From Thelonectria olida (taxonomy: Eukaryota > Ascomycota > Sordariomycetes > Hypocreales > Nectriaceae), in NCBI GenBank assembly GCA_020736575.1, contig JAGPYM010000041.1, positions 62,001-126,000 of the forward strand: a stretch of 64,000 nucleotides of DNA, given 5' to 3'. Made by a program: the position numbers and the translations under genes. This document shows positions 10,726 to 23,319 of this stretch, piece after piece (position 1 is the first letter of the stretch; every line of letters begins with the position of its first letter). The notes below the pieces were generated by a model, which ran no database searches, was not told where the DNA came from, and was given only the letters and a program-made list of their open reading frames with translations.

Positions 10726-13700
10726 TCATCTGAATCGCATGAGTAGCACATGTCCTGACTCGCAACCAATGGCTATAGTTGACCCTAGAGTAGCCGCCCT
10801 CTTCGGGTAATACTCCGGAGGCAAACAGAGCATCTTTTCGGTGCCCCTCATGATCCAGCGGCCGTCTTGACTCAAGCCATAGCCGCAGAAACGTGTCGTC
10901 TTGACACATTCCTTGTCCCTAATGACCTCACTCGACTCTCCTAACTTAGTAGTTTTACTCGGTCCACCAGGCTCCTCGAGCTCAAGTTCGCCAAAGACGG
11001 TACATAACTTATCACTGTTGGCCTCGTCGAATCGGAAGGGATCGAAAAATGCCCAAGATTGGAGCTCAAATCGCCGGATGCATGTATCTGTCTTGATATC
11101 CCAGACTCTGACCGTCCCGAATGAGCTGTACGCTAGGTAGTCACTGCCAGGTGACCAGGTCAAGGCGTGGTTGTAGGCAGCCGAGAGCTTGCGATGGAGA
11201 GCGTGGGTGCTTTTGTTCCACACCGAGATACCATCCTCGTGACTCACAGCCAGCCACTGGGAGTTCGGCGCAAGTGCAATATTGAGCACTCTTGTATCAT
11301 GAATGAAGGTTTCAACACAATCCCCAGTGGATAGGTCCCAGATCTCGACTTCATTGCCAAATGCTAGTGCGAGATTATGACCGTCTGCTGTAAAAGCCAA
11401 ATTAGATCTGTACTTGGAAACCGTGGAGGGTGGACTTGAGTCGCAGCTTTTGGAGTTGAGTGCGGCGTTGCGATCTATCCTGTGTATAGTTTGTCGGGTG
11501 GCAATATCCCATATTGTGAGAGTTGAGTCGGCGAAGAACACTGCAAGCTGTTCACCCCCCGGTGAAAAGGTATGACACCTGACGTCCTCGAATGATTCGA
11601 CAAAATCACGCTTTTGTAGGTTCCACAACTTAAGCTGTCCAACGAATTGGCCTCGCCCATATATCAGAAGCTGCTGGCTGTTGGGCGAGAAACTTGTTGG
11701 GGTAAGCACGCCTAGAAAGCCTTGCGCTTCAACGCAAGTACCGGTGGACGTGTCCCAGACCTTGACTGCGCCGTCGTCCGAAACGGATGCAAGCCATTGG
11801 CCATCGGGCGAGAATGTGACCCTATCGACTCCGCTGCGATGGCCCTCAATGAGTCGCCTCCCAGGTTGCATTGTCAAATCCCAAGCCTTTACAAGTCTGT
11901 GGCCTGAACAAGCTGGGATTGAGACTGAGACAAAGACCTTCTTGTCCGCGGAAAGTGCTAGTATGGTAATGTCTCCTAGACTGCCCCTCAGAGTCTGAAC
12001 ACATAATCCCTCATCGTCCCAGATTTTGATCGTAGTGCCTGCGGAGACTATTTGTCGACCGGACCCTAAGGAGATGATTGCCGAGACGTTATAGCGATGA
12101 GCGTTGAGCGTTTTGATACAGGTCCCCGTTGACGCGTCCAAGATCTTGATAGTACCTTTAGAAGAGCCTAGAGCTAGAGATCCGTCTCCTAAGAAGGAAT
12201 GGCATAGGATGCTCTCTTCTTCGGAAAAGCCATATGTGTCGGACGAGCTTGATGAGCCGCATGAGTCGCATGAATAGGTCCAAATCGGCATACTAGTGAC
12301 TAGATCCCACAGTTTGATTTCTGTCTCTGCCCTGGATGCTAGCTTCTTTCCATCTTCTGAGAAGGACACATCATACACCAAGTCAGAATGAGCCAGGGTT
12401 TGAATACAATCACCTTTTGTCATATCCCAGATCTCAATTTGTTCCTCGATGTCGTGTGTCGAGCGTCTGGATGGACGTAATGCGAGTAACGCCCCGTCAG
12501 ACGATAGAGCTAACGCTCCTCTGCAATTAACATCCAGCAATACCTGGACCAGCGAGCCCGAGTTCAAGTTCCAGAGCTGGATCCCCCTCTGCCCTCCCCC
12601 AACCGTCAGTTCTTGACTGTCGATGGAAAAGGCAAGTGGTTCAACAAAATCCCCGACCACTCCAACGATAAATGATTGAGTTTGGAGGCCTGACTTAACG
12701 TCCCATATATGTATCATTCCGTTGTTCGTAGATGATGCCAGTTGGCGACCGTTAGGTGAGAGGATGCCTGACATGAAATCTTTCTTGTCGACATTCAATG
12801 TCTGAAAACAGGCTCCCCAGTTGGGTTTCATCTTAGGCTTCAAAGTTACCCAGTCTGGTTGCTCTTTCTCATAAATCTGCTTGATTAGGCTGCCGGTGGG
12901 ACTGAAGATGAGCGCCGATGCGTATGTTTGAAGAGGTGACATCTCAATCACCTGTCCGTGATGAAAGATGAACTTGAGCGCGTCCTGAACAAGATCTTTG
13001 AATACTTGGACCGTTGATTTATCCTGCCCACCAATTAGCACCTAAGTAACCCTTGTTTCTTGGAGGCATCTGCCAACTTACCGCAATCTGTTGAAGCTTC
13101 CGGACTAGTTTCGTTCCCTCTGGTACTTTGCCTTGTACGCTTAGAAATTCCAACCAATCCAAGAACCTTTCTCTCATAAACTTGATGATAAGCTTGTCGG
13201 AAGAGTTTATTGTTTTCCTGGCTTCCTCCAGATGATCAAGCCAGTAAAGAGAGGAGTAACGAAGATGGGAAAATGGATCAGGCTCGGGTATGGTAATATC
13301 TTTATAAAGGATTCCCGGGGAATCCAGATTATACAAATTACGCTTGAGAGTCATGAGACTGTTCAGTGACCCCACGAAAATGCGGTAGTGCTGATCAGCG
13401 ACGCCCAAAGGAAAGAAGATTTGTGAGTCATGGTCGACAAAGTCCCGGACCGACCGATGTGCGAGGTAGGCAATGCCATCATAGACGGCCAAGAATGAGC
13501 CACATTCTTCTATGAGTTCCTGCAATTGATGACTGCTGAGATATTCCACCTCCGTCACAAGAACTCTCAGCTCTTCTAGTGTGACTGGGCGGTATGCAAT
13601 GCGTATAATAGCAATGATTTCTCTGCAGATAGCACCATGCTTTGAGGAGAGAACTCGATCTAGTATGTGCTTCTGTAATTCTTCGAGACCTGAGGGAACG

Positions 13701-15461
13701 GATTCGAGTGTGGCGACTGTGTTCTGGGGGTTGACCTTTGCCAACTCGTTACAAACCAACTCTACCCAGAGAAAGGTGTCGTTGGCCTTGCTACGTAGTT
13801 GCTTGAGGACAGCTTGCGTGATTTCTGGAGTGTATGTCATTTTTCGTGCCAAGTAGTTCACCCTGTGCTGAATGAAAACTTCTACTGCTTGAGGCGTCCA
13901 TTCATTATCCAGATTCAGCGAGAGTCGATTCTCTCCCGCGACGCTGAGGCGCTCCTCGATGGTGGGCCAATTCCGGCTAGATAGAATCCATTTGGCACGG
14001 AAAGACCTCGATGACTTGAGAATGAGGTCGATAAGCAAGTTTCTTTCACTCTCTGGACACTCGTCCAAGGCATCGACAACGAAGACCGCGTTCTGCAAGG
14101 ACGGGTCGCCAAGAATGTCGCAGAAAATGTCGTTGAAGCACTCCCACGCATTGAGGCCTTCAAAAGGATTATTCGGCTCGAGCAGATACCTTATCCGGAT
14201 ATATGGCATTAAACTCGGGTTGTTAGAGAAGAGAAGCCATAAAAGGCTGCGAACCACGGATGTTGCAGTTCTGAACTGACCCTCAGTGGCTTGGCAGAAG
14301 AAATATGAGAGAGTAATCGAGGAGTCGCGCTCCAATTCGTCGACGATGCCACAGAGCAGCATTGTTTTGCCCTTGCCCGGCTGGCCTGTAACCCAAAGCA
14401 GTCGGCTCTTTGGGTCATTCCAAAATCTGCGAAAGTTGTTATTCTCCAGGATCCAGCGATACGAATTCTCTAACAAGCTGTCCTTCATTTTTTCGATCCT
14501 CTTCTTGTGAGAATTGGGGTCGACAACATGTAGATCTCGTAGACACTCTTGATCACACTTCTCGTGCTCAGTTTGGCGCCGCATGCGAATTCGTTTCTGG
14601 GCGGCAGATTCCGGAGTTTGAACTTCCAGGCGGAAATCTACCAGAGTGCCATCAATGTTTCGTAATCTCGTCTCGAGGACTTCAAGGTCGTCGGAGCCGT
14701 ACTGCTTCACGTCAAGGCGAACAGCTTCTTCGGACATTTTGATCGAATCGATTTCCGCCTGCCAATCATCGAACTTAACAAGATCCTTCAAGATGACAGC
14801 AGCCCAGTGTTTGTTGTGAAACAGGGCGCTCCGTATTTGAAATGAAAGAAATTTCTTGTAAAGCTGAACGAGGTGGTCCTTTAACAAGCTTTGCAATATG
14901 ACGATGTCCTCGTCGATCTTGCTGGGGTCGAGCAGGAGTAGTCCCAAGTCCCAGTACCATCTGACTCTCTCAAGGACGTATTTGATAGCTTCGTGGTTGA
15001 TTTCTAGCTCAGATACCGGGCGCATGATGTCCTGATAGTAAGTCAGCCTATAGTTACGGGCTAAAGCATTTGTATCTTACCTCTATGAGTGTAGTGATGC
15101 CAACCCAGGCGACGGCAGCAGATGGCTCGCTTTTTGCAGCTAGCGAGACAAATCGCTTAATGTTGTTGACAGATTGTACCCTCTCTTCAGACTTTCCCTT
15201 GAGGTTTGCTCCGATCTCGGCCCGTTTAAGTCCCTTGTCGACCAAGGTGCTCATTTGAGCTTGCCTGCCCTCGGCCGTCGGTTTAATGTCATTGGTAGTG
15301 TTCTGATTCACCAATGGGACCGCCTCCGCGCTGAGCTGAGCAGAAAGAATCTTCTCGTAAGCCTCAACAATCCCTGGATCCTCATCTCTCAGCTCGTCGT
15401 AGGCATTGTTCCACATCTGACTCCGTATGTCTTCAATCGAGGTTCGGGTGAGCGGGCTCAT
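10726..15461 (-). CDS. NOD-like receptor: NACHT_N - NACHT - WD40
   Basis: Apparently intact STAND receptor of about 1,550 residues in three exons (15461-15081, 15031-13082, 13041-10726). The N-terminus (MWNNAYDELRDEDPGIVEAY, then VAWVGITTLIE) matches the NACHT-NTPase N-terminal domain (NACHT_N). Exon 2 carries Walker A (TGQPGKGKTML), Walker B (VFVVDALDECPES) and ILSSRNWP, then the helical linker ending RERFLDWLEFLSVQGKV. Exon 3 is a long WD40 region with repeated FSPDGQWLASVSDDGAVKVWD-type units; the better ones are near 11.7-11.9 kb and most others are diverged. Introns: 15080-15032 and 13081-13042, the latter short at 40 nt. The repeats are diverged, unlike the near-identical ones at 4.35-4.57 kb. 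It lies downstream of the DUF3883 gene on the same strand. Likely a cytosolic sensor for non-self or damage; the ligand is unknown. Confidence 0.9.
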
Positions 15462-15931
15462 TGTGGAGGACACTGTAGAACAGGTAGTTGTCGGGACCAA
15501 CGATTTCGGAGGTCGAATCTTAAAGGCGTAGTAAAGCTTTGGGCCGTCTTGAAGTGCGGGCGCTCGTGAGTTGATCCTGAGAGTTTGATGATTACCTGAT
15601 GATACGAGATTGAATTCTCGCACCGATGTTGGTTGCAGCCTGAAGGCGAGCGATGTCGGACACGTGACTTTGGTCGACACGGCCCCGGTTGAATAGATGA
15701 CAAATTCACAGGGAAAATAGAGATGCTGATGAGGAACCTTGAGGTTTTTCAATGCATGAACAACTCTTGTGTGTCCAAGCTGTTGTTGTTGCTTGTGAGT
15801 TCTGCTCAAGGTTGCGGCATTTCTCGTTCTGGCCCCTCTCCCACAACACCCTCCATCTAACAGGGACCGCTCAAGGCACCTCATTCAGCCACCTCAATGG
15901 TCTTTTCCCAATCTCCCTGTCGAAGACTGGT

Positions 15932-18472
15932 TCATATAGCGGCTGCTGCTTGAGGCCTTGCTGGTTTAACTGAAACGTTCTCAGCTTCAAATACCAACTC
16001 ACCCCTCTTCCTCATACCCTCAGGATCTACTAGTATCTTAACACCCACCGACGCCTGGCCAAGATTGTAAACCCTGAATATTATGTATACGCGAGCAAAG
16101 TTTGTGCCACTCGACTCCCTGCCCGATTACTCTGAGAATAATCCTTCATCTGTCCATTTGTTAGCCAGGGTCTGAGCTTCATTCGTATCAGCGCCACTTA
16201 CCTTCCGATACTGAGCTTTGCTCATGAAGAACGGCGTTTCGAAAGGCCCGGTGGTAGACTTCACGTCAATGAAATACTCTGGCCTGGCCTGCCGAATAGT
16301 ATGAGCATCCCACGTGCCCAAGTAACCGCTATCGGCCAATAGCGACGTAAAGGCACCAGTCACATCCTCATACATGATGTCTGCCTCTTCTTTTTCTCCC
16401 CATGGCTTCATGTCGTTGCAGTCATCGTAAATAGTCTTGTAGTCGCGGATGGTGCTCTTCCAGTTAGGTCTACCAAAGCCCGGGAGTGCTGGGTTGAGAT
16501 GACTGAGTAGTTCAAAGACCTAGACACGACATGGATCAGAACTCGACATCTTCAACAAACCTTTCATCGGAAACACTCACAAAAACCTCGCCGGCTACTC
16601 CAATCCTCTTATGGCTCTCCAACTGGCTGGATGACCGTAGGATGAATGGCGAGTTTGACTGAAAGCTGTCTTCCAGAGTTTCTGGCAGGGCTGCTTGAAC
16701 GCCTGACATGTCGAAGGAGCCTCCAGACGGGAAATTCGACTGTGTTGCAGAAAACATGACTTGCAAGATAAGTATCATGTACTTTACTTCTTCCAATTCG
16801 CTAACAGCGGGCTGTCTGGAAAGCCTCTGTTCGGAGTTTGGTTCCGCCTGACTGGACGCGTCTGCTTGTGTGGCGTTCTGACCGCCAGACTGAGACTTTG
16901 GAGGTGTTGCTGTGTCTTTCCCATGGTTAGTTAATGCTTGTTCATCACTTTCCTCCTCCTCTTCATTGCTCAATGCCTCCTCTTCATCGCTCACTACCCC
17001 CTCAACATCGCCCGCTACCTTCTCTTCATCGCTCACCGCCGCTTCATCGCTTTCCTCTTCCTCTTCGTCGCTATCTTCTCCCTCTTTCCTGGGTATAGAA
17101 ACTGAAGAAATACCACTCTCATCCAAGATATCGGATAGTGCGCAACTACTCGCAGTGAGGACGGCCTGGACGGCTTTGACACCTTCTATGGGAACCCGTT
17201 TCGTTGGGTAACACATCATCCATTCAAAAAGATGTTGCGGCAGTTTAGAATGGAAACATGCTTCGCGATCCCGTTTTCGTCTGGGCACGAAAATCTTGAG
17301 AGAATCCTGGCCGTCATCAATCTGTAGAGCTATGCCGTTGGTTTTTTCCACAATTATTGGTTTTCCAAGGCCTTGTGGAAGCTGGAGTAATGTGATGATG
17401 CTGTCCGTCTCAAACGTCTCGCAGCTCCGAAGAAGGCTGTAGAAAGCTTCCTCAGTGTTAACGGCTCTCGGGCTGTCAAACACTACGGCGATACTGGCCA
17501 AATATTAGTCAGTGTCTACCACAAATTATGCTCCGAGTAGTCCACTTACCGAAGTAAGGCGTGAGCTTTCAGTCTGATGTCGCGATTTGGTTGCGAAATA
17601 GGTCGCGTGGACGTCTTGTCAGCGTAAAATATCTCCTTAACCATCCTCGATAGATATCTGTGTTCGAGTCCAATCCATTTCAAGAAAGGCTGGAGGCAGC
17701 GAACTTCGTCCATGGAGAAGGCGAGAAGTTTGGCCTTGTTCCTGAAATCTGCCTCGAGCGTCCTGCGATCAGCAATGGCGAAGTCCTGGAGGCCCGATAG
17801 AAGCTGAGGGCTGGCATCAGGAATCGTGACTGGAAAGATGGCATTACAGAAGACCGGGGATGAATCCATCACGTCTTTTGCGCCCTGTAACAACGCACTG
17901 AACGCGATTAGATCTCGCCTGGCCTCATCAACTGACAGGGCTGCCTCCGGATCTCTCAATTTGTCGTAAAGAGTCTGAACCGTCATCTCCGGAACACCCA
18001 AGATATGCAAGAAGAAGGTCTCAAGTCCGTCGTAGTTATGATTGTTGTTCAATGCTTCTTTCCTGGAATCCGCGTTGCGCTCGACCACAAGCATTCCGAA
18101 AGGGTATGCCAGGTCGGGGGATCATCATCAAAGCAACAGATGAGGGCCTCAGAAGTGAAAATAGACCTGCAATTAATTAAGTTATTGATGCCGGATTCCT
18201 TCAGGTTAAAGCGTCAAAACAACTCACCTCAGCTCGGTCGTAGATACCGCGCTCGAAGAAATGCGCTCGAGGCAGGTGTACAAGATGACGACTTTGTCAA
18301 GATCATTAGCATTGGCGGAAGGCAAAGCCTTAATCTCATCGACAATGTCTTTCCAATTCCAATTTCGTACGCCGAGTGTTTTCTGGAAAAAGCTGGCTAA
18401 GTGAGAGGAATCTTGATCGAATTTGGTGAAATGCTGCGCATAGCAACCCTCCAGGTCAACCTTTGTCGACAT
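15932..18472 (-). CDS. NO VEIN-like protein with C-terminal DUF3883, one frameshift
   Basis: Five exons: 18472-18228, 18166-17550, 17493-16581, 16519-16202, about 16114-15932. The N-terminal part resembles the region of fungal NO VEIN-like proteins around SECLWSSATRIPG and GLETFFLHILGVPEM. A long acidic Ser/Asp/Glu stretch follows (about 16,920-17,090). The C-terminal DUF3883 has GVAGEVFVFELLSHLNP, ADIMYED and PEYFIDVKSTTGPFETPF; the Asp-x-Val-Lys pattern is that of a PD-(D/E)XK-like fold. The last exon, found by reading past the apparent stop at 16127, encodes VYIIFRVYNLGQASVGVKIL and ends at 15932. One base appears missing in GGAAAGAAG (about 18055-18066), shifting exon 2. The ATPase domain usual in long NO VEIN proteins is not evident. 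It starts 78 bp from the divergent NACHT-ankyrin gene. Confidence 0.7.
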
Positions 18473-18550
18473 TTTCAATTACCATTACAATTAAAGAAAG
18501 CGGGGCGACCCCCATTTCTATCTTGAACGGCGCATCGGAGTGTCATCGCC
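18473..18550. promoter_or_regulatory. 78-bp bidirectional promoter between DUF3883 and NACHT-ankyrin genes
   Basis: The ATG of the minus-strand DUF3883 gene ends at 18472 and the ATG of the plus-strand NACHT-ankyrin gene begins at 18551. The spacer must hold both 5' untranslated regions and core promoters, unless one transcript starts inside the other gene. It contains an AT-rich part (ATTACAATTAAAGAAAG) and a GC-rich part. No TATA box was recognised. Such spacing strongly suggests shared regulation. Confidence 0.6.
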
Positions 18551-21500
18551 ATGTCTTCTGCACTGGAAAAAGCCGCGCCGCTGAAGGCTGAGATTCGCCT
18601 GGCGCAAGCCGCTTCGGAGTTCGAGGCAGATCTTTCCACCGAGCAGAAGGCTACCTTCCGTACCTACAGATCCCAGTTGTGTAAATCACCTCCAGATATC
18701 CACGATGTCATGCGACTCACGGCCGAAATTGACCGTCACATCTCCGGGAAGCTCGGCGGCGGGCGATGTTTCGGACCTCGTTTGACCAATGTACTACAAG
18801 CCGTTCAGCAGTTCGCGGCGCTCGGGGACATCATAGTCGGCGGTTCCCAGAACATGATTGCATGCGGCGTCTGGTTGCTGGTGCGAATGACATTACTTGT
18901 TGGTCTTTTTGAAATCTCATTCTTTCGTTCTCCAGCTGACGTCCTACTTAGTCGCTCGTGAACTTCTCTTCCTGCCTCGAAAAGTTGTCGACTCTTCTCA
19001 TGATCGTCGGTCGGTCGGCTCCCCGTTATGAAAAGATGGCCTTGCTCTGTCCCCGGTCTAAGATTCTGCAGTCGCATCTGTCTGAATATTTCATCGTGGT
19101 TGTTCATCTCTGTCACAAGCTGTTGAAGTTAACAAAGAAGTCAATCTTGGGACAGCTGGTGTCGTTCCCAAGCGACTCCGATATGAAGAACTACCAATCG
19201 GAGCTCGACCAGTGGGCCAGTTTGATCAGAGAGGAGGTGAGCCTTCTGATGGGTCAGACCATTGAGGAGCAGAGCTCCCGCTTTAAAACTCTGTTGAGGT
19301 TCTCTGAATCCGAGTTGCACCGCAAAAGGCTAAAGGCTCATGTCCGTGTCCTCGATTCCTGCTCCACATACGACTATCAGAAGACGTGGAAGGAGATTCG
19401 AAAGGCTGGAAACGCGGCTTTGTTCAACCAGAACCCTGAATACCAGGGCTGGAAAGTCCGAACAGATTCTTGCACACTGGTATGTAAAGGCAAGCTTGGA
19501 TCGGGAAAGTCCGTTCTGCTGGCCAACATTGTCGATGATTTAAACCTTCATGTTCAAAGTACGGAACGCCCAGTAGCGTATTTCTTTTGTCGCCACGACA
19601 TTTCCGAGAGCTTGAACGCGCGCACAGTCTTTGGCTCTTTGGCTCGACAATTGTTGCGCCCAATTCCAGACCTCACCATAGTAGAGGAACTCGTCGATAA
19701 GACTACCTCAGTCGTGGATTCCGAAAGAATACTCAGCATGCTCCAGCGCGCCCTTCCACCTAACTTCAAAGCTTCCCTTGTCCTGGACGGGCTGGATGAA
19801 TGTGATGATCTTCAGAGAGGGACATTAATTCAACAACTCCGGAAACTCCAGGACGCATTTGCACTGCATATCTGCGTTTCGTTTAGATTGGAGGCCGATA
19901 ATGTCTTGAGGTTGAGCCCGGAACTATTCGCTAAACATAGTACCATTGCGATTCCTGACGACAATCCCGATATTGCAGGCTTCATCAGGGCGGAGTTGGA
20001 GAGACGCATAGAATCTAGAGAACCCAGAAAGCGGCTCACGATAGGGAGCCCTGCGCTTATCCTTGAAATAGAGGACGCCCTGCTGCAAGGTGCTCAGGGA
20101 ATGTTCCTCTGGGTGGCTCTTCAAATAGAATCCTTATGCGGCGCGAATACGGATGAAGCCATTCGCCTGGCCTTGAAGGACCTCCCAAAAGATCTCCCAG
20201 AAACGTTTTCTCGTATTCTGCAGAGATCGGGAGAGTTAGGAAAGCATTGCCAGACGAGGATATTTGAGCTTGTCGCCGTGGCTCACCGGCCTTTGACAAC
20301 GGAGGAACTTCGGGAAGCCTTGAGCGTAGTTCCAGGCGATGCTGTCTGGAACCCGGCACGGCTTCCCCACGATATATATTCGGTGTTGGCCTGCTGCGGA
20401 AGCCTCATTGCCGTCGATGAAGAAGAGCCGACCGTAAGATTGGTGCACCATAGCGTCAAACAATTCCTCCTTGGCGGATTCAGACACTCGACTGGCGCGA
20501 TATTTACAGTGGACAGCGCAAACAGGACGATGAGGGAGGTTATCATCACCTACCTCAATTATGATGTTTTCAATACCCAACTATCTACTAGGTTATAGTA
20601 GTTCCGCAAATATCGGCCGAAGCAGCGCCGTCTAGGATTATCCGCTCAATAGACGCTTCGGGCAGCGTTCGAAGCCTTGCGTTAAAGCTTTTGCAGTCCC
20701 GAAGACAGCCTAACTACGACATTGGCAAAGTCCTCGCAGACGCAAGCAAGCATTTCAAATCGCCTTCTATAGATCAGTTCCAATTTTACTCTTATGCGAA
20801 GCAATATTGGCTGCAGCACGGCTGGTGCATTTCAGAGCCGGTGATATACAGTCTGCTACTTAAAGTACTGGAACGGGGGATCGTCGATATGAATACAAGG
20901 GACGATGAGATTCAGACGCTGCTATTCCGGGCGGCAGAGAAGGGCCACGATGAGATCGTCAGGCTGCTAGTCGAAAAGGGCGCTGACCTGGAGACCAAAG
21001 ACTCGATATTCGGCAAGACACTGCTGTTATGGGCAGCAGAGAAGGGGCACGAGGCCATTGTCAGACTGCTTCTCGAGGGGGGAGCCAACATCGAGTCGAC
21101 AGACAGTGATGGTTGGACGCCGCTGTGGTATGCCGCCGAGAATGGGCACGAGGCCGTTGTCAAGCTACTTCTCGAGGGGGGAGCCAACATCGAGTCGAAG
21201 GATGGTCTTGGTCGGACGCCGCTGTCGTATGCCGCCAGGAGCGGGCATGAGGCCGTTGTCAAGCTGCTTCTTAAAAGGGGAGCCAACATTGAGTCGAAGG
21301 ACGGGAGTTCGAAGGACAGTGATAGTCAGACGCCGCTGTGGTATGCCGCCAAGCACGGGCACGAGGCCGTTGTCAAGCTGCTTCTCGAGAAGGGAGCCAA
21401 TATCGAGTCGAAGGACGGTCTTGGTTGGACGCCGCTGTCGTATGCCGCTGAGAACGGGCGCGAGGCCGTTGTCAAGCTGCTTCTCGAAGGGGGAGCCAAC

Positions 21501-21620
21501 ATCGAGTCGAAGGACGGGAGTGGTTGGACGCCGCTGTCGTATGCCGCCAGGAGAGGGCACGAGGCCGTCGTCATGCTGCTGCAATCTAAAGGTCAATCTT
21601 CATCAACTACACTCCCTTGA
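18551..21620 (+). CDS. NOD-like receptor: N-terminal fungal domain - NACHT - ankyrin repeats, one frameshift
   Basis: Exon 1 (18551-18898) encodes a typical fungal STAND N-terminal domain (VQQFAALGDIIVGGSQNMIA). A 53-nt intron (18899-18951; weak donor GTTGGT) leads to NFSSCLEKLSTLLMIVGRSA and EYFIVVVHLCHKLL. The NACHT domain has Walker A GKLGSGKSVLLANI and Walker B LVLDGLDECDD, then the winged-helix part (VAHRPLTTEELREALSVVPG). The frame stops at 20598, but the next frame continues VVPQISAEAAPSRIIRS and LALKLLQSRRQPNYDIGKVL into seven ankyrin repeats. One base is missing near 20590-20592 (CTACTAG|GTTATA). Read through, it is about 1,000 residues; if the stop is real, a receptor lacking its ankyrin sensor is made. 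Divergent from the DUF3883 gene. Confidence 0.85.
20913..21595 (+). repeat. Tandem ankyrin-repeat coding array, 7 units of mostly 99 bp
   Basis: Units of 33 codons with the core TPLxYAAxxGHEAVVKLLLxxGANIESKD. Units 3 to 7 are nearly identical in DNA (for example GAGCCAACATCGAGTCGAAG recurs), while units 1 and 2 are more diverged. Unit 4 has a five-codon insertion (SKDSD) from a local duplication. High DNA identity between adjacent units indicates recent unequal crossing-over or gene conversion, as described for sensor repeats of fungal receptors. Confidence 0.9.
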
Positions 21621-23166
21621 CCTCCTCTCCACCCACCACCGGCTGTTAGACACTCTTTATATACTACTTAGTGGTGGCAAATACATTGCGCTAGAAGCTT
21701 ATAGAAATTGCTTAGTTAATTCCTCAACGGAAGGCAAGAGTAATTATAACACAAGGAAAGTGAGGTAACATAGACAGTTAATGCCTTGAGGAACGGAGAG
21801 ACGAAAGGCTCCTAGAGGACGCGAAGACACAGAAAGCCGCCACCCCATGAAGACCCATAATCACTCGTCAGTCACGTAACTGACCAATCAAGTCTCACGC
21901 ACATGTTGACTTCCTTCTGGATGAAGGTGATTATATAGCGACGAGCCAACCATGGCAGCGCGTCACTAGCCCAGACTCTTCGAAATGCCGTGCGAGACTC
22001 CGACGCAACGAGGGACTCCCCGGGCTTGCAAAGTCTGATCCGAGACCTTAGCCAGGAGAACCCGCAGAAGAGGGCCGGCCTTTCATCCAACATCAATAGC
22101 TATAGATAATCATTTAAGGCTACTTCCTGAGGAAGATTCAGATTAAATAAATTAGGCGGCTAAAAGATAAAGAATTGAGGACAGAAAACGGTGTTAAACT
22201 GCAAATGCTGTCAAACGCAGGGTCTTAGCTGTAAGCCAGTGCCTGGGCACAGAGTCTCAAAAAGCAAAAGGTTGGTCACACGCAGACGCCACCAGCGCCT
22301 GTAGTCACCTGCCCAGAGCCTCCCAACTGCCTATAAAGCCAGTGCCCTTCTAATAGACACCTGCAAGGGCGGCCTATAACTGCCTATGGTCCAGGGGGCC
22401 ATTAGGCGATACCTACGCAGGACTTTCGACGCGCATGCTAGGCGTCACAAGACAAGTGCTTGTGTCAGGCCCTTTCTTTCACAAGGCAAATGCCTTTCTC
22501 AGGCTTGTTCCGAAAGGCGTTGGCGGACCCCGTAGGGGACCGGTCTCCTGTTGTAAATTGGAATTCGCTATGCCCACATAGCCCGTATTTGCTGATGGCC
22601 GTCAACGCTTATATAATCCGTACGGGTCCCGTGAAATTTATACGCACGGGTACCCGTGCGCCTATTAGGCCCCTAGACCTCCCTTCTCTGTCTGACAATT
22701 CTACTCTACGAGGAATGTTTTGAACTTAGGCTCAATGTCAAGCAATCGGGAGCGATACGGCTTTATTTCCGGGCAGCAAAAGATAGCAGTCATAGTTTTA
22801 ACCGGAAAAGGAGCTAAGTGATGACTAGGTTGTTGCGGTGCACTTGTTAGGGAAAAAGGGTAATTAAGGCTACTTAACATCTGCGTGCCAAGAAAGTAGG
22901 ATACGAAGGAAGGTGTTTGAGCGATGATAATGTCTTGAAGTGTATCTCACGGGTAATACAGGGTAGCCATGTGGATTGGCTGATCTTATGCATGGTGTTG
23001 ACTGCCAGAAGGCTGTGGCCCCTATCGCAGCCAAATCACCCAAGCAAACTCAGGTGTCTGTCGGGTAGACCTGATCCTGGGCACAGCGGCGAAAGAGTTC
23101 GTGTCGCAGGCCAGGCATGATAACGAGCCTCAGGAAACAACAGCACTTAATAATCAAGCTGTGTGC
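21621..23166. other. Gene-free spacer with an 18-bp perfect palindrome
   Basis: No supported ORF. A perfect palindrome CGCACGGGTACCCGTGCG lies at 22643-22660, next to a related sequence CGTACGGGTCCCGTG. The surrounding 22.2-22.7 kb contains AGGC-rich repeats such as CAGTGCCTGGGCACAG. It may be a degenerate transposon, but I recognise no coding piece. Confidence 0.45.
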
Positions 23167-23233
23167 TTCAAGTAAAATCTGTGGGATCGAGTACCCCGCA
23201 CTTTAGACAACAATCAATCAACATATTGCTGCT
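23167..23233 (+). repeat. Dispersed repeat, copy 1
   Basis: The sequence from TTCAAGTAAAATCTGTGGGA through GAGTACCCCGCACTTTAGAC to CATATTGCTGCTG recurs in inverse orientation at 61391-61464, with about ten differences, including a longer G/C run in the second copy. It lies about 90 bp beyond the stop of the minus-strand gene ending at 23320. Probably the end of a transposable element. Confidence 0.7.
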
Positions 23234-23319
23234 GCTCATCATATTCACTTTAACCCTTTAAGCACGCTCAGTGCGACAGTTCGTTCGTGGCAACGTCTTG
23301 TGCTATTCATCTATCTGCA

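Noticed and set aside
16912..17211. Serine-rich plus-strand ORF
   Set aside because: It is the exact antisense of the acidic Ser/Glu stretch of the DUF3883 gene.
20912..21768. Several long ORFs on both strands over the ankyrin array
   Set aside because: Repeat DNA of 99-bp period keeps other frames open; only one frame gives ankyrin repeats.
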